Source: JABDLO01 sp041749255
GTDB lineage: Bacteria; Bacteroidota; Bacteroidia; Chitinophagales; Saprospiraceae
NCBI GenBank assembly: GCA_041749255.1
Contig: JBGTBR010000091.1
Coordinates: forward strand, 62,001 to 126,000
Reading direction: 5' to 3'
DNA: 64,000 bases
In this document: positions 9,780 through 18,536 of the stretch, piece after piece
Position numbering within the stretch: position 1 is the first letter of the stretch
How the letters are laid out: every line of letters begins with the position of its first letter
The notes under the pieces: model-generated
The model's database searches: none
Seen by the model: only the letters and a program-made list of their open reading frames with translations
What the model was told of the DNA's origin: nothing
Made by a program: the position numbers and the translations under genes

Positions 9780-11050
9780 TATCTAAACTATTGAAAATGA
9801 ATGAACGGTAAGAAGGTTAAGGTTGAGGTTAAGGATTTCGCCTTCGGCAGGTTGAAAGAACGGTGAACAGTGAGCAGTGAACGGTGAATGGTCTGAAAGT
9901 CGAAAGTCGAAAAATTGAAAATTGAAAATTGAAAATTGAAAATTAACCAAAACTAAAACTAAACTAAAACCATTTCATACCAGATACGAACTATGAGCAT
10001 AATAGGAGGAAAGTCGGAAAGTCGAAAGTCGAGGTTGAGGTATTTGCCGCCGGCAGGTTGAGAAGTTGAGGAGTTGAGAAGGCAGAAACTGCTAACTGCA
10101 TACGAGCTACGAAAAAGCGAATCACGAACTGCAAAAAGCGAATCACGAATAGCGAACTGCGAATGCTACTGCTAAAGGCTAATAACTATGGCTACGAACT
10201 ACCAGCTAAATTGAGGCTGAGGTTGAGGATAAGGATAAGGTTGAGGTTTTCGCCTCCGGCAGGTCGAAAGTAAAAAAAAGGTCAAAAGGATAAAAGATGA
10301 ATGGTGAGCAGTAAAAAGTAAACGGTGAGCGGTGAACGGAAAACGGATTACTGTAAACGGTTGAGATTATTTAGGCATTGAGAAACTGTGAAAAGCGAAT
10401 AACGAATTGCGAAACGCGAATAGCTACGAACTACCAGCTATGAACTACCAGCTACGAGCTACGAGCTAATATGAGGTTAAGGATTTCGCCTTCGGCAGGT
10501 TAAGGATAAGGATAAGGTTGAGGATAAGGTTGAGGATTTTGCCTTCGGCAGGTTAAGGTTAAGGAGGTGGGACCTCATTTGCTTCGTGTCATTGGCTTCG
10601 CGTCATTTGGCTACGCCGTCATTTATGTCATTTGCGCTACGCGTAATTTTTTTTATGAGGTACAGTTTGCCCAGTCTACTGCTCACTGCCCTTTGCCAAT
10701 TTGCCAACTGCTACGAGCTACCAACTACGAGCTACGAGCTAATATGAGGTTGAGGTTTTTGCCTTCGGCAGGTTGATATTCTGAAGGTTGGAAAGTCAGG
10801 AGTGGAGGTGAGGGTGTGAGGAAGTGAGGAGGTGAAGTCCAAAAGTTTAAAGTAGAAAGTGAAGCTTTGTCATGGGATTTGCGTCATTTGGCTTCGCTGT
10901 CATTTATTGTCATTTGCGCGCTACGCGCGTTATTTGGCTATACCGTCGTTTGGCTACATGCGTTATTTTTTATTAAGGTATCGATTGCCTACGCTAAAAG
11001 CTAACTGCTAAAGGCTAAAAGCTTTTTTGCTACGAGCTACGAGCTACCAG
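9780..11050. repeat. Repeat island 1: phased heptanucleotide arrays with GCC hairpins
   Basis: About 1.27 kb without a credible gene, built from short units. Heptamers in register include GAACGGT/GAACAGT/GAGCAGT (9859-9890), GAAAGTC and GAAAATT (9895-9943), GAATCAC/GAACTGC/GAATAGC (10115-10165) and GAACTAC/CTACGAG (10425-10470, 10710-10740, 11030-11050). Between them run GAGGTT and AAGGAT hexamers. Six copies of GCCNNNGGCAGG (9840, 10046, 10252, 10488, 10541, 10761) keep GCC/GGC arms while the 3-nt loop varies (TTC, GCC, TCC). Two arrays of GTCATTT and GGCTTCGC units sit at 10575-10645 and 10875-10965. The right end runs into the 3' end of the next gene. Short open frames inside are by-products of the repeats. 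It resembles in style the heptanucleotide repeats known in cyanobacteria; function is unknown. Confidence 0.85.
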
Positions 11051-11462
11051 CTACCCTTGGTTCTACTTCCAGATCCTCCTCTTCATCATCTTCCAAAACT
11101 GTATCAATTAAAAGATTTATACCTGTTAGTATGGCAGGCATATTATTATTAATCAGAGTTGTAGTAATTTGTTGAACCAAGGCTGAACTCAGATATCCTT
11201 TTATGCTTTTGTTTTTTCCTAGAACTTTATAAGTGATTAGATTGGCTCCCATATGCAGACCTAGTGAAGTCAAATTGTGATGTATCTCCTTATCAGATAG
11301 CACATCACCCACTATATTCCGAATTGCTCTGGCCGGAGAAATACTATCCACCAGATCTTCTAATGAACCTTTCATTTGTTGTTCCAATACTTGCTTTTCG
11401 GCTTGCAATTGTACCATCCGGGTGGTCAGATCTGACTTGCTTATAATGTCATTTGATTTCAT
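11037..11462 (-). CDS. Hypothetical protein of stress cassette 1
   Basis: A 141-residue protein that I cannot assign to a named family. It starts with a charged helix (residues 8-35), then SLEDLVDSISPARAIRNIVGDVLS, a hydrophobic glycine-containing middle (GLHMGANLITYKVLG) and a strongly acidic tail (LEDDEEEDLEVE). It is a diverged paralog of the protein at 51662-52063: both share the order QLE...MK...SI.P...I...F/VGDV.S...NL...G...GY/YKVLG. Both end a set of three genes with a holin-3_6-like and a YtxH protein, so it probably acts at the inner membrane with them. The last residues (RVAGSS) and the TAG stop are encoded by the repeat island's CTACGAG/CTACCAG heptads, so the original C-terminus may have been replaced. 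Confidence 0.72.
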   Translation of the reverse strand: MKSNDIISKSDLTTRMVQLQAEKQVLEQQMKGSLEDLVDSISPARAIRNIVGDVLSDKEIHHNLTSLGLHMGANLITYKVLGKNKSIKGYLSSALVQQITTTLINNNMPAILTGINLLIDTVLEDDEEEDLEVEPRVAGSS

Positions 11463-11476
11463 ATGAATTTGGGGTT

Positions 11477-11827
11477 CTATGACTCGTTATTTTTAAATAT
11501 ATTGGTTATAATTTTATTGCGAATAGGATCTGTCAATAGTCGTTTTTTGCCTATGTAAATTATTAACCCGGGGATTAAATATATTCCGGCTACAATAGCA
11601 AATCCGGTATAGGTATCACCGGATAATTCAGAAATATAAAAGCCCGCCCATAAACTTATAAAGAACAAGAAAAGAAATCCAATTGCTGCGATTAACAGAT
11701 TACTGATCAGTCCTGAAATTACACCTGAAATACGGTCTGCAGCTTCCAATTTTAATATTTCAATATTGGTAGCGATATACGCTTTAACCTGTTCTGTGAT
11801 TATTTCTATTCTATCGGGGTCGACCAT
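11477..11827 (-). CDS. Phage holin 3_6-like (Actinobacterial-type holin family) membrane protein
   Basis: A 116-residue inner-membrane protein with an N-terminal amphipathic helix (TEQVKAYIATNIEILKLEA) followed by two membrane segments (about residues 37-60 and 68-92) and a short basic tail. This layout is that of the small holin_3_6/PF07332-like proteins which in Bacteroidota are chromosomal and found beside YtxH genes, not in phages. I chose ATG 11827 (MVDPDRIEI); an open frame reaches back to 11896 but adds a non-conserved leader. The gap to the next gene is 14 nt and to the upstream YtxH gene 115 nt. A homolog with the same layout sits in cassette 2 at 52071-52412. Function is likely in membrane stress; no phage genes are near. 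Confidence 0.75.
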   Translation of the reverse strand: MVDPDRIEIITEQVKAYIATNIEILKLEAADRISGVISGLISNLLIAAIGFLFLFFISLWAGFYISELSGDTYTGFAIVAGIYLIPGLIIYIGKKRLLTDPIRNKIITNIFKNNES

Positions 11828-11942
11828 CTTGGTAGGTAATTTGACAAAAAAGTAAAAAGAGTTGGTTTGGTTATATTTTAATATAATAAAGACCAATTGA
11901 GTAGTTTTAGATTCTACTCAATTGTTCTTTATCATAGTTGAT

Positions 11943-12260
11943 TTAAGACTTTATCGAGGATTGCACTTGCTTTGCGTTGGTTTTCAATTCCTCGGTGGAT
12001 TCACTGGCTATGTTTTTGATTTCCTCCATCTTATGACTTGCACGTTGTTGAAGTTCTTCTGCCTTAGCTTGTAGAGCTTTAGCTTCTTTCTTGATACTCT
12101 TCTTAACATCCTTCGCCAAATCTTTGGATCCTTTTGCAATTTTTCCGCGTAATTTACTTCCTTTTTCAGGTGCAAATAAAACACCAACAGCTGCACCAAC
12201 AAGTGCTCCTGCTAATAATGCTCCAATCAATTTTCCATTTTCATTCCATGAATTTTCCAT
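11943..12260 (-). CDS. YtxH domain-containing stress protein
   Basis: A 105-residue YtxH-type protein. The N-terminus holds a glycine-rich membrane segment (LIGALLAGALVGAAVGVLFAP, split around residues 11-31) ending in the family signature FAPEKGSKLRGKI. The rest is a long Lys/Glu-rich helix likely to be a coiled coil (residues 45-100). Members are general-stress, membrane-anchored proteins; in Bacillus YtxH is controlled by sigma-B/sigma-H. It is the first gene of cassette 1 and has a shorter paralog at 52420-52698. No clear promoter box is visible upstream. Confidence 0.85.
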   Translation of the reverse strand: MENSWNENGKLIGALLAGALVGAAVGVLFAPEKGSKLRGKIAKGSKDLAKDVKKSIKKEAKALQAKAEELQQRASHKMEEIKNIASESTEELKTNAKQVQSSIKS

Positions 12261-12294
12261 GTGTTTTTATTTTTGTTGTTTAATTAATGAATAA

Positions 12295-12659
12295 TAATTC
12301 CTACTTCCTTTCTGGAAATAAGATATATAAATAAAAGTTATATATTTTTTATAAAAGTATGCGCAATCACGATTAAAGCCAGATTTGTTTTGAATTCTGA
12401 CTTAATGCAAATTTAATTGAGATCGTAGGTATAATTAAGATGATTATACTTGAATTAATCGCTGATAAAATGCTCATATATAATAATTTAACATTACAAT
12501 AGATTAAATTGTTCAATTAAATAGCAATTTATTTGAATTTGATAATTATCAATATGAAGCTAATTTCATCAATGCATTAGGTGATCAAATAAAAGGATAT
12601 TATTCTGTAGAAATGTGAGATAGTTGATTTAATTAAGGCCATTATCCAATATTTATAAA
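12295..12659. other. Intergenic AT-rich stretch
   Basis: A very AT-rich stretch between the YtxH promoter region and the stop of the 614-residue protein. I see no gene, strong hairpin or repeat in it. It probably holds the cassette-1 promoter. Confidence 0.5.
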
Positions 12660-14504
12660 TCAAAACTCTTCAATGACTTCCATATATTCTTCAATAAGAG
12701 CTTCCAGCTTTTTCATATCTGATTCCTTTTTACCCCTACTGTCCAATCGTTTGGCTGCTGAACTTTTATCGTCGGGGAACATGCCTAACCATTTGCGATA
12801 TTTTAGAAATTTATCTTGTAATTCCATGAATTCGTATCCATTCCTGGCCTGCATTAAAGATTCGATCACGTAAGGCCAAAAGTTGGAAATAATATTTTGT
12901 AAAAATTTCTTTCTTACTACAACTTCTACGTTGTGCTCACCCATATATGGATTGTACCAATATTGCGTAAAACTCTCTGAAAAATACCCCTCAGCAAAAA
13001 TTAAAGTATCCAATTCCCGCTCTTTAAAAAAGCGCTTATACCATTGAAAATAATCCAATGTTTCCAAAAGAAAATTCCTTCTTTCGGTCAAAGAGGGCTC
13101 GGCTATATATATTTCATTCCTAAATATAAATTCCTCTTCAACCCAATTGTCTAAAATCTGACTGGCATATAAAGTTGCCTTACTTTTCTGAGCTTCTTCT
13201 CTAATTTCCTCCAGTAAATAATACCATTGCTCTTCCAGTTCTTCCAGTGCACCTGTCAGTTGAAGAAAAGATCTCATTTCATCTAACCCCACATATAATT
13301 CCTCAGTCATAGAATTCAATTCCTCATCCTTTTGAAGAAAATACTGTAAAACCTCCTGATGATTTCTGAAAATTTCACTACTGTCTTTAATCATTTTGTA
13401 TGGAGAAACAACACGAGCAGGTGCAGATAAAAACCAGTCGGTTTCTTTTCGCAAATCAGCGGCTTGTGATTTAATCTTTTCAGCGGTAAAAAATAAACTA
13501 TCTAAAGCGGGTTGAGCGCTTCGTCTCAGTAGAAATATGGGTTGCTCCAACTGGTTGTCAATGGCTGCGGCTCTTTCATACGAATGATCTAAAACCATTT
13601 GCAGCATTAATTCATATTCCTCTTCAAGTGGGTGAAAAAGTTTAGTAGTGCCTGTTATTTTAGGTAGTTTAAAAAAAGGATGTGATTGGATATCTTTTCT
13701 CACCAAATATATCGGTCTAAATGCTTTATCCATTAATTCTGAAAAAACCAGTTGATGATTTGAAACAGGATCGTCATTTTCTTTACCGGAGGACCATATA
13801 AATGAATGAGATGTATCTACTGAAACCAAACTGTCTGTCAACTGCAGGAGTTGATTTTCATGTTCAAACACCTCTGTAAATACAGGTACTTCATCATTCT
13901 GTATGCCTGTCAAAACTCCTTTATGGTAGGAATATTTTATCTTATCAGATCCGGCTTGCCAATTCCAATTGCCTGTAAAAACACCTGATGATTCGGTGTG
14001 CCCGGAAAAATAATGCAATGAGTCTAAGTTAAAAGTCCATTCCTGACTATGGGTATCATAATACAAGGTATTCCAGGATGAAGAGTCTTCTAGTTTGCCG
14101 TATTGAAAAGACCATATATCTGTTATAATTCCATTTTCATATTGACCACGGATTAAAGTCCTTTCACCCATTGTAGAAGCGTCTACACCTTTTTCATCAA
14201 AATCATTGATGATAAAACGCATGTTGTAATGGTAAAACGTAGCCTGCCCATTTGGAACACCTTTCTTCATTTCTGCATTTATAAGTAACAATTCATAGGA
14301 TCCATCTACATTTCCTTCATGAATGGATTTCATGGTGTACCAGTTATTGGGTATTTTCAGTGAATCACTCGTTTCATATGAAAATTTTTCAGTTGCTCCG
14401 GGAATCATTGACCACATACTTTTTCCTTCATATACAGAATGCTGACTTACTCCGGGTATAACAGAAATTAAAAACAAGTTGAAAATCATAAAATATCTAA
14501 GCAT
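12660..14504 (-). CDS. Exported protein of unknown function
   Basis: A 614-residue protein with a signal peptide (cleaved near VSQHS, residue 20) and no membrane segment after it. Residues 55-210 are beta-rich with loosely repeated MORN-like stretches (KGVPNGQATFYHY, RGQYENGIITDIWSF, GVFTGNWNW, YHKGVLTGIQND). The second half (about 290-614) is helical and charged, with coiled-coil character and a Glu-rich end. I do not recognise a catalytic motif. The gene follows the DUF2490 gene by 9 nt, so the two are probably co-transcribed and both act in the periplasm or outer membrane. Codon use looks like its neighbours. Confidence 0.75.
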   Translation of the reverse strand: MLRYFMIFNLFLISVIPGVSQHSVYEGKSMWSMIPGATEKFSYETSDSLKIPNNWYTMKSIHEGNVDGSYELLLINAEMKKGVPNGQATFYHYNMRFIINDFDEKGVDASTMGERTLIRGQYENGIITDIWSFQYGKLEDSSSWNTLYYDTHSQEWTFNLDSLHYFSGHTESSGVFTGNWNWQAGSDKIKYSYHKGVLTGIQNDEVPVFTEVFEHENQLLQLTDSLVSVDTSHSFIWSSGKENDDPVSNHQLVFSELMDKAFRPIYLVRKDIQSHPFFKLPKITGTTKLFHPLEEEYELMLQMVLDHSYERAAAIDNQLEQPIFLLRRSAQPALDSLFFTAEKIKSQAADLRKETDWFLSAPARVVSPYKMIKDSSEIFRNHQEVLQYFLQKDEELNSMTEELYVGLDEMRSFLQLTGALEELEEQWYYLLEEIREEAQKSKATLYASQILDNWVEEEFIFRNEIYIAEPSLTERRNFLLETLDYFQWYKRFFKERELDTLIFAEGYFSESFTQYWYNPYMGEHNVEVVVRKKFLQNIISNFWPYVIESLMQARNGYEFMELQDKFLKYRKWLGMFPDDKSSAAKRLDSRGKKESDMKKLEALIEEYMEVIEEF

Positions 14505-14513
14505 TGTCGTAGA

Positions 14514-15257
14514 TTATTTATTAGAAGAAAACAATGAGGTGAGGTCATCCATATTATATACTACACTCATTTGAAAATTATGGTTGATGTCGGGAAGTAA
14601 GGCATCTGGTAGAGCAACCACCTGATTTAAGTATCCAATCTGAATATTAAATTTAGGATTGATTTGGTATCCCACAGCAAAATACAGACGGTTTCTGTCA
14701 AAAAACTGGCCTGAAAGCTCTCTTCCCAGGTTCATAAATATTTCATTGTACCCTGCTAAAAAGAAATGCCTGAGGTAAGGTGATATATTATACATTGGAA
14801 CCAAAGCCTGTATACGATATCTTATCCTGTTGTCAAAAATATATTCATTTTTTGTTAGATTTTTTACAAACCGTTGTTCTAACCTGTACCTATGTTCGAT
14901 AAAAACATTATACGATCTGTGTCGCAAAATCATCTGTTCCCATATTCTGTGCTCAATGGTTGTAAACCCTCCTTCACCGGAAGTGGGTATGGTGTGTATG
15001 AAACCATAACCTCCTGTCAACATGGCTGCCGGGCTGAGATAACGGTTTACCCCTACTCTGAGTAAGGTCTGAGTGAGAGTGCCTGGAATAAAGTAATTTC
15101 TGGATTGATATTCTGTATGTATTCCATATTTTTTATTAATCTTATTGTCTCCAAAGTACATGATCCAATTACCCAACGATTGTTGTCTCGGCTGATTTTG
15201 GCCTGTAAGTTGTATAAGCAGCATATTTAAAAAAATAAAAAGTACAAATCTCTTCAT
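14514..15257 (-). CDS. DUF2490 family outer membrane beta-barrel protein
   Basis: A 247-residue exported protein with signal peptide (cut near LTGQN) and the DUF2490 pattern: LGNWIMYFGDNKINKKYGIHTEY at the mature N-terminus, alternating aromatic strands, EHRIWEQMIL...RYRLEQRF, FDNRIRYRIQALVP, and a C-terminal strand NHNFQMSVVYN. DUF2490 proteins are predicted barrels of 10-12 strands in the outer membrane with no assigned substrate. It is first in a two-gene unit with the 614-residue protein. The 236-nt gap to the divergent FkbM gene should hold both promoters. Confidence 0.82.
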   Translation of the reverse strand: MKRFVLFIFLNMLLIQLTGQNQPRQQSLGNWIMYFGDNKINKKYGIHTEYQSRNYFIPGTLTQTLLRVGVNRYLSPAAMLTGGYGFIHTIPTSGEGGFTTIEHRIWEQMILRHRSYNVFIEHRYRLEQRFVKNLTKNEYIFDNRIRYRIQALVPMYNISPYLRHFFLAGYNEIFMNLGRELSGQFFDRNRLYFAVGYQINPKFNIQIGYLNQVVALPDALLPDINHNFQMSVVYNMDDLTSLFSSNK

Positions 15258-15493
15258 GATATTTAATCCATTGATTGGTCAAAAATCTAAGCTAAAAAAT
15301 TTTCCTTCAAAAAATACAATGTCTATCTAGTTATTGATCTTGAACAATTACGCCATGTCAATTAACTATTTTATTTATAATATAGCAAGGAATATCAGGT
15401 CTTTCTTGTTTAATGTCTTGTGTATTTTTTACAAAAAAAGAAATAGACACCACCTGCACATACATTGTTTATGAAATTTGAAATCTGTTAGAT

Positions 15494-16222
15494 ATGGGGA
15501 TAGGGATTAAATACACGATCAAAAAATGGTTAAGCTCCTGGAATCCTGCAATGTATAAAGGGCTGGAATATGATAGATTGACCCATAAAATCATACAAAA
15601 AGTCGTGCGACCCGATTCCAATTGTATTGATGTAGGTTCCCACAAAGGTGAAATCTTGTCAATGCTAATAAAGCAGGCACCATATGGTCTGCATTTTGCA
15701 TTCGAACCCATTCCTCATCTTTATGATAAACTTGGAAGATCATTTGGCCAAATTGCCAAAGTATATCCGTATGCACTATCTAATGAAGTTGGCCAATCCA
15801 ATTTTTATTACATCGAAAATGCTCCAGCTTACAGTGGCCTCAAAAAAAGGGATTATCAGGTCAGGAAGCCCAATATTAAGGAACTCATAGTTCAAGTAAG
15901 TACATTGGATGAAATATTGCCTGATGGTATTGTCATTGATTTTATAAAAATTGATGTGGAGGGAGGGGAATTTAATGTATTAAAGGGAGGAAAGAAAACC
16001 ATCCTGGCATCCCGGCCGGTTATTATTTTTGAATGCGGCCTGGGAGCCAGTAATTATTACCATACTGACCCCTCAAAACTGTATGATTATATTTCTGAAG
16101 TCTTAAACCTGAAATTACATACTTTAAAGTCGTACCTCGCAGAAACAGCAGCACTATCCAAACAGAAGTTTATACAACTTTACGATAGCAATGAAGAATA
16201 CTATTTTATAGCACATCCTTAA
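15494..16222 (+). CDS. FkbM family methyltransferase
   Basis: A 242-residue SAM-dependent methyltransferase of the FkbM type. The SAM site is NCIDVGSHKGEI (about 37-48), followed by FAFEPIPHLYDKL (the acidic residue after beta-2), YPYALSN, and the family's IDFIKIDVEGGEFNVLKGG motif (about 150-168), then RPVIIFECG. FkbM enzymes methylate hydroxyl groups on polyketides, glycans or lipids. No glycan biosynthesis genes are next to it. It is a single gene between the divergent DUF2490 gene and the convergent tamL (22-nt gap). Confidence 0.88.
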   Translation: MGIGIKYTIKKWLSSWNPAMYKGLEYDRLTHKIIQKVVRPDSNCIDVGSHKGEILSMLIKQAPYGLHFAFEPIPHLYDKLGRSFGQIAKVYPYALSNEVGQSNFYYIENAPAYSGLKKRDYQVRKPNIKELIVQVSTLDEILPDGIVIDFIKIDVEGGEFNVLKGGKKTILASRPVIIFECGLGASNYYHTDPSKLYDYISEVLNLKLHTLKSYLAETAALSKQKFIQLYDSNEEYYFIAHP

Positions 16223-16244
16223 TAACAGATCACTGTAGGAAAGG

Positions 16245-18536
16245 TCAAAATGGATAACCGATCGCCAGATTCCATACCAGATTCTCCCTTCTCCATTCTT
16301 TGTTACCCGGTCTGAATTCGCTTATCCATCTCGATCCTTGCTCAAGCCATGGCTTGCGTAATGGCGTAGCCAAATCAATTCTGACAACAAAAAAATCAAA
16401 GTCAAAACGAAAACCAATGCCCGAGCCCAAAGCCAACTGCCTATACCACGAACGGGTAATAGATGCTCCCGGCAAGGCAGGATTATCATTAAAGAGCCAC
16501 ACATTACCTGCATCCACAAATAGAGCGCCTTTTACATATCCCATAATGGGAAACCGGTATTCAATATTGGTTTCCAATCGAATATCTCCTGCCTGATCAA
16601 AAAATGATCCTGCATCCAGCACATCAGGCCTATACGTGCCGGGCCCCAATGAACGAATTCGAAATGCTCTTATGCTGTTTGGGCCACCTGAAAAATATTG
16701 CTTTATATATGGAAGGGAAAGTGAATTTCCCATAGGTATTCCTAGTCCGCTAAATGCTCTGAAGATAAGTCTGCTTTCTTTTCCTGTTGTAATATAGTAT
16801 CGGATATCCAAATCAAATCGGAGATATCTGGCATATTCATTACCAAAAATGAACCCCTCTGAAGAAGGATTCAAGCCTTTTTGTATAAATCCCAAAACAT
16901 TACCTGCGACATCAGAATGGACATGAAAGAAGAAATGGTTATTTTTGGTTTTATTCCACAATTCATTAAATGTGAATGAATATTCAAATCCGGGAATAAA
17001 CTGTTGCTCAAAACTCCTTTGGAGAAAAGTATTTTTTTGCAAGATTTCCTGAAATGGTTCTGAACTTCGTGCCAGATTAGAATACGTTATGGAGGCTGGT
17101 TTAATTTCATGAAATGCATATCGACTGGAAGACCAGTTATAGCCAAAACCAAAAACAGCGGAGTTCAAACGGTAAAACCCAACCCTATCTAAAATTGATA
17201 ATGAAAGATTGATTTTAGTTCTTGGTATTCCGTACGTTACAAGATCGTTCCACTGAATAGGTCCTATAATTCTTGGGATGACCAGTTCGCCAAATAAACC
17301 TCCTTCAAAAGCACTTAAACCGGTCTGCCGTCCTCCTGCTATTTGAGTTTCATAACCTAAACGCATCCCCACATTTAACAATTCTCCGCCTTTCATTGCG
17401 TTCCTGTTTTTCAACTCTGTGGTGAACAAAGGGCCCATAAAATTATTGGATTTAGAAATAGCCTGTAACTCTGATCGCAAACTATATCGCGTAAGGGGAG
17501 AAAGATGAATATGGGTTTCAATCGCTGCAAAACCCAATGAATCCCGAATGTCTTCATTGGTTTGATGCCGCACATTTATAAAACCAAAGGCTCCGATTCC
17601 AAATAATCGTTGACGGGATTTATCGCTTAATGATTTTTTATAAACATCGCCTTTTTCAAATAATATATATGGATCAAATCCTTCTGGTCGAAAATTTTCA
17701 TTACTCCCCACCAGTTTGTATCCAGGTAAAACGAGGGTGTCAGAGTGCCCCAGATGGGTTGCTTGTATTGAATGATTGGGGTAAATGTATATCTCTGATA
17801 TTTTGTAAGGTATCAAAGCTTCTTCAGGTGCTTTTTCGTTGATTCTCAAGTATAGGTCAAACCTTTTATCTTCATAGGCTGCAGTATCCATGCTGTAAAT
17901 AAGTAAATCAGGAGTAAAATGATAGTAACCTTCTTCCAACAATATCCGTACTATTCTTTCCCGTTCTTCAACCAATATATCCAGATCGTAATTCTTCCCG
18001 GGTTTTAACAGTGAAGAAGTCAGAGACGTTTCTATCAATTGGCCCAGACTTGTTGGTAAACCTTCAAATTGGTAAGTAGATAGTTTATAGGGAGTTTCAG
18101 CTTCTACTTCATAATTAACTTTGCCCAAAACTGTAGTTGTATCGATATCGAAGTGGGTTTCTGAATTAAAATACCCCTTACTTTCAAGATATTTTGTTAT
18201 CAAATTCACATTACGAATAGGAACAACATCATCGAGATAAACAGGATTTTCACCGAATCTTTTATTCAAAAAACGATTGATAAAGTTGCTTTTTTTTCCT
18301 GTAGCTCTGTAGTAATTTCTGAGCCCGGGTCTAAATCCCAAAAAAGTTTTATTGGGTCTTGGACGCAGTAAGTTTTCCAGTTCTTTTTCTACTTTTCGGT
18401 CAGATTTTTTCTCATGCGACTTAAAATCTATTTCTGCTTCCGCATATAGTATTTTTCCTTCAGGAATATACTTTTTAACTCCACAGGATGTGAGAATGAA
18501 TACAAAAAAACAAATGCCCAGAGTGTACCATTTCAT
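16245..18536 (-). CDS. tamL: TamL: BamA/TamA-family outer membrane lipoprotein
   Basis: A 763-residue Omp85-family barrel with a lipoprotein signal (TSCG, Cys18), the feature that sets the Bacteroidota TamL apart from proteobacterial TamA. After the lipobox come POTRA-like repeats (KILYAEAEIDF..., VNLITKYLESKGYFNSE, IVRILLEEGYYHFTPD), then a C-terminal barrel of about 400 residues with FSGGPNSIRAFRIRSLGPG, the RGF-like element of Omp85 proteins, and GSGIGFRFDFDFFVVRIDLATPLRKP. It works with TamB in moving lipids or proteins to the outer membrane. It overlaps tamB by 4 nt (ATGA), so expression is coupled. Confidence 0.9.
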   Translation of the reverse strand: MKWYTLGICFFVFILTSCGVKKYIPEGKILYAEAEIDFKSHEKKSDRKVEKELENLLRPRPNKTFLGFRPGLRNYYRATGKKSNFINRFLNKRFGENPVYLDDVVPIRNVNLITKYLESKGYFNSETHFDIDTTTVLGKVNYEVEAETPYKLSTYQFEGLPTSLGQLIETSLTSSLLKPGKNYDLDILVEERERIVRILLEEGYYHFTPDLLIYSMDTAAYEDKRFDLYLRINEKAPEEALIPYKISEIYIYPNHSIQATHLGHSDTLVLPGYKLVGSNENFRPEGFDPYILFEKGDVYKKSLSDKSRQRLFGIGAFGFINVRHQTNEDIRDSLGFAAIETHIHLSPLTRYSLRSELQAISKSNNFMGPLFTTELKNRNAMKGGELLNVGMRLGYETQIAGGRQTGLSAFEGGLFGELVIPRIIGPIQWNDLVTYGIPRTKINLSLSILDRVGFYRLNSAVFGFGYNWSSSRYAFHEIKPASITYSNLARSSEPFQEILQKNTFLQRSFEQQFIPGFEYSFTFNELWNKTKNNHFFFHVHSDVAGNVLGFIQKGLNPSSEGFIFGNEYARYLRFDLDIRYYITTGKESRLIFRAFSGLGIPMGNSLSLPYIKQYFSGGPNSIRAFRIRSLGPGTYRPDVLDAGSFFDQAGDIRLETNIEYRFPIMGYVKGALFVDAGNVWLFNDNPALPGASITRSWYRQLALGSGIGFRFDFDFFVVRIDLATPLRKPWLEQGSRWISEFRPGNKEWRRENLVWNLAIGYPF

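Noticed and set aside
10567..10776. 69-codon open frame inside repeat island 1
   Set aside because: It is made of repeat units (GTCATTTGGCTACGC, CTACGAG) and has no protein-like pattern; the same sequence occurs in non-coding context in island 2.
9780..11050. CRISPR array
   Set aside because: Units are 6-8 nt tandem repeats with no 25-40 nt direct repeats separated by unique spacers, and no cas genes are present.
11477..12260. Prophage remnant suggested by a holin-like gene
   Set aside because: No phage structural, integrase or endolysin genes nearby; holin_3_6-like proteins next to YtxH are chromosomal stress genes in this phylum.
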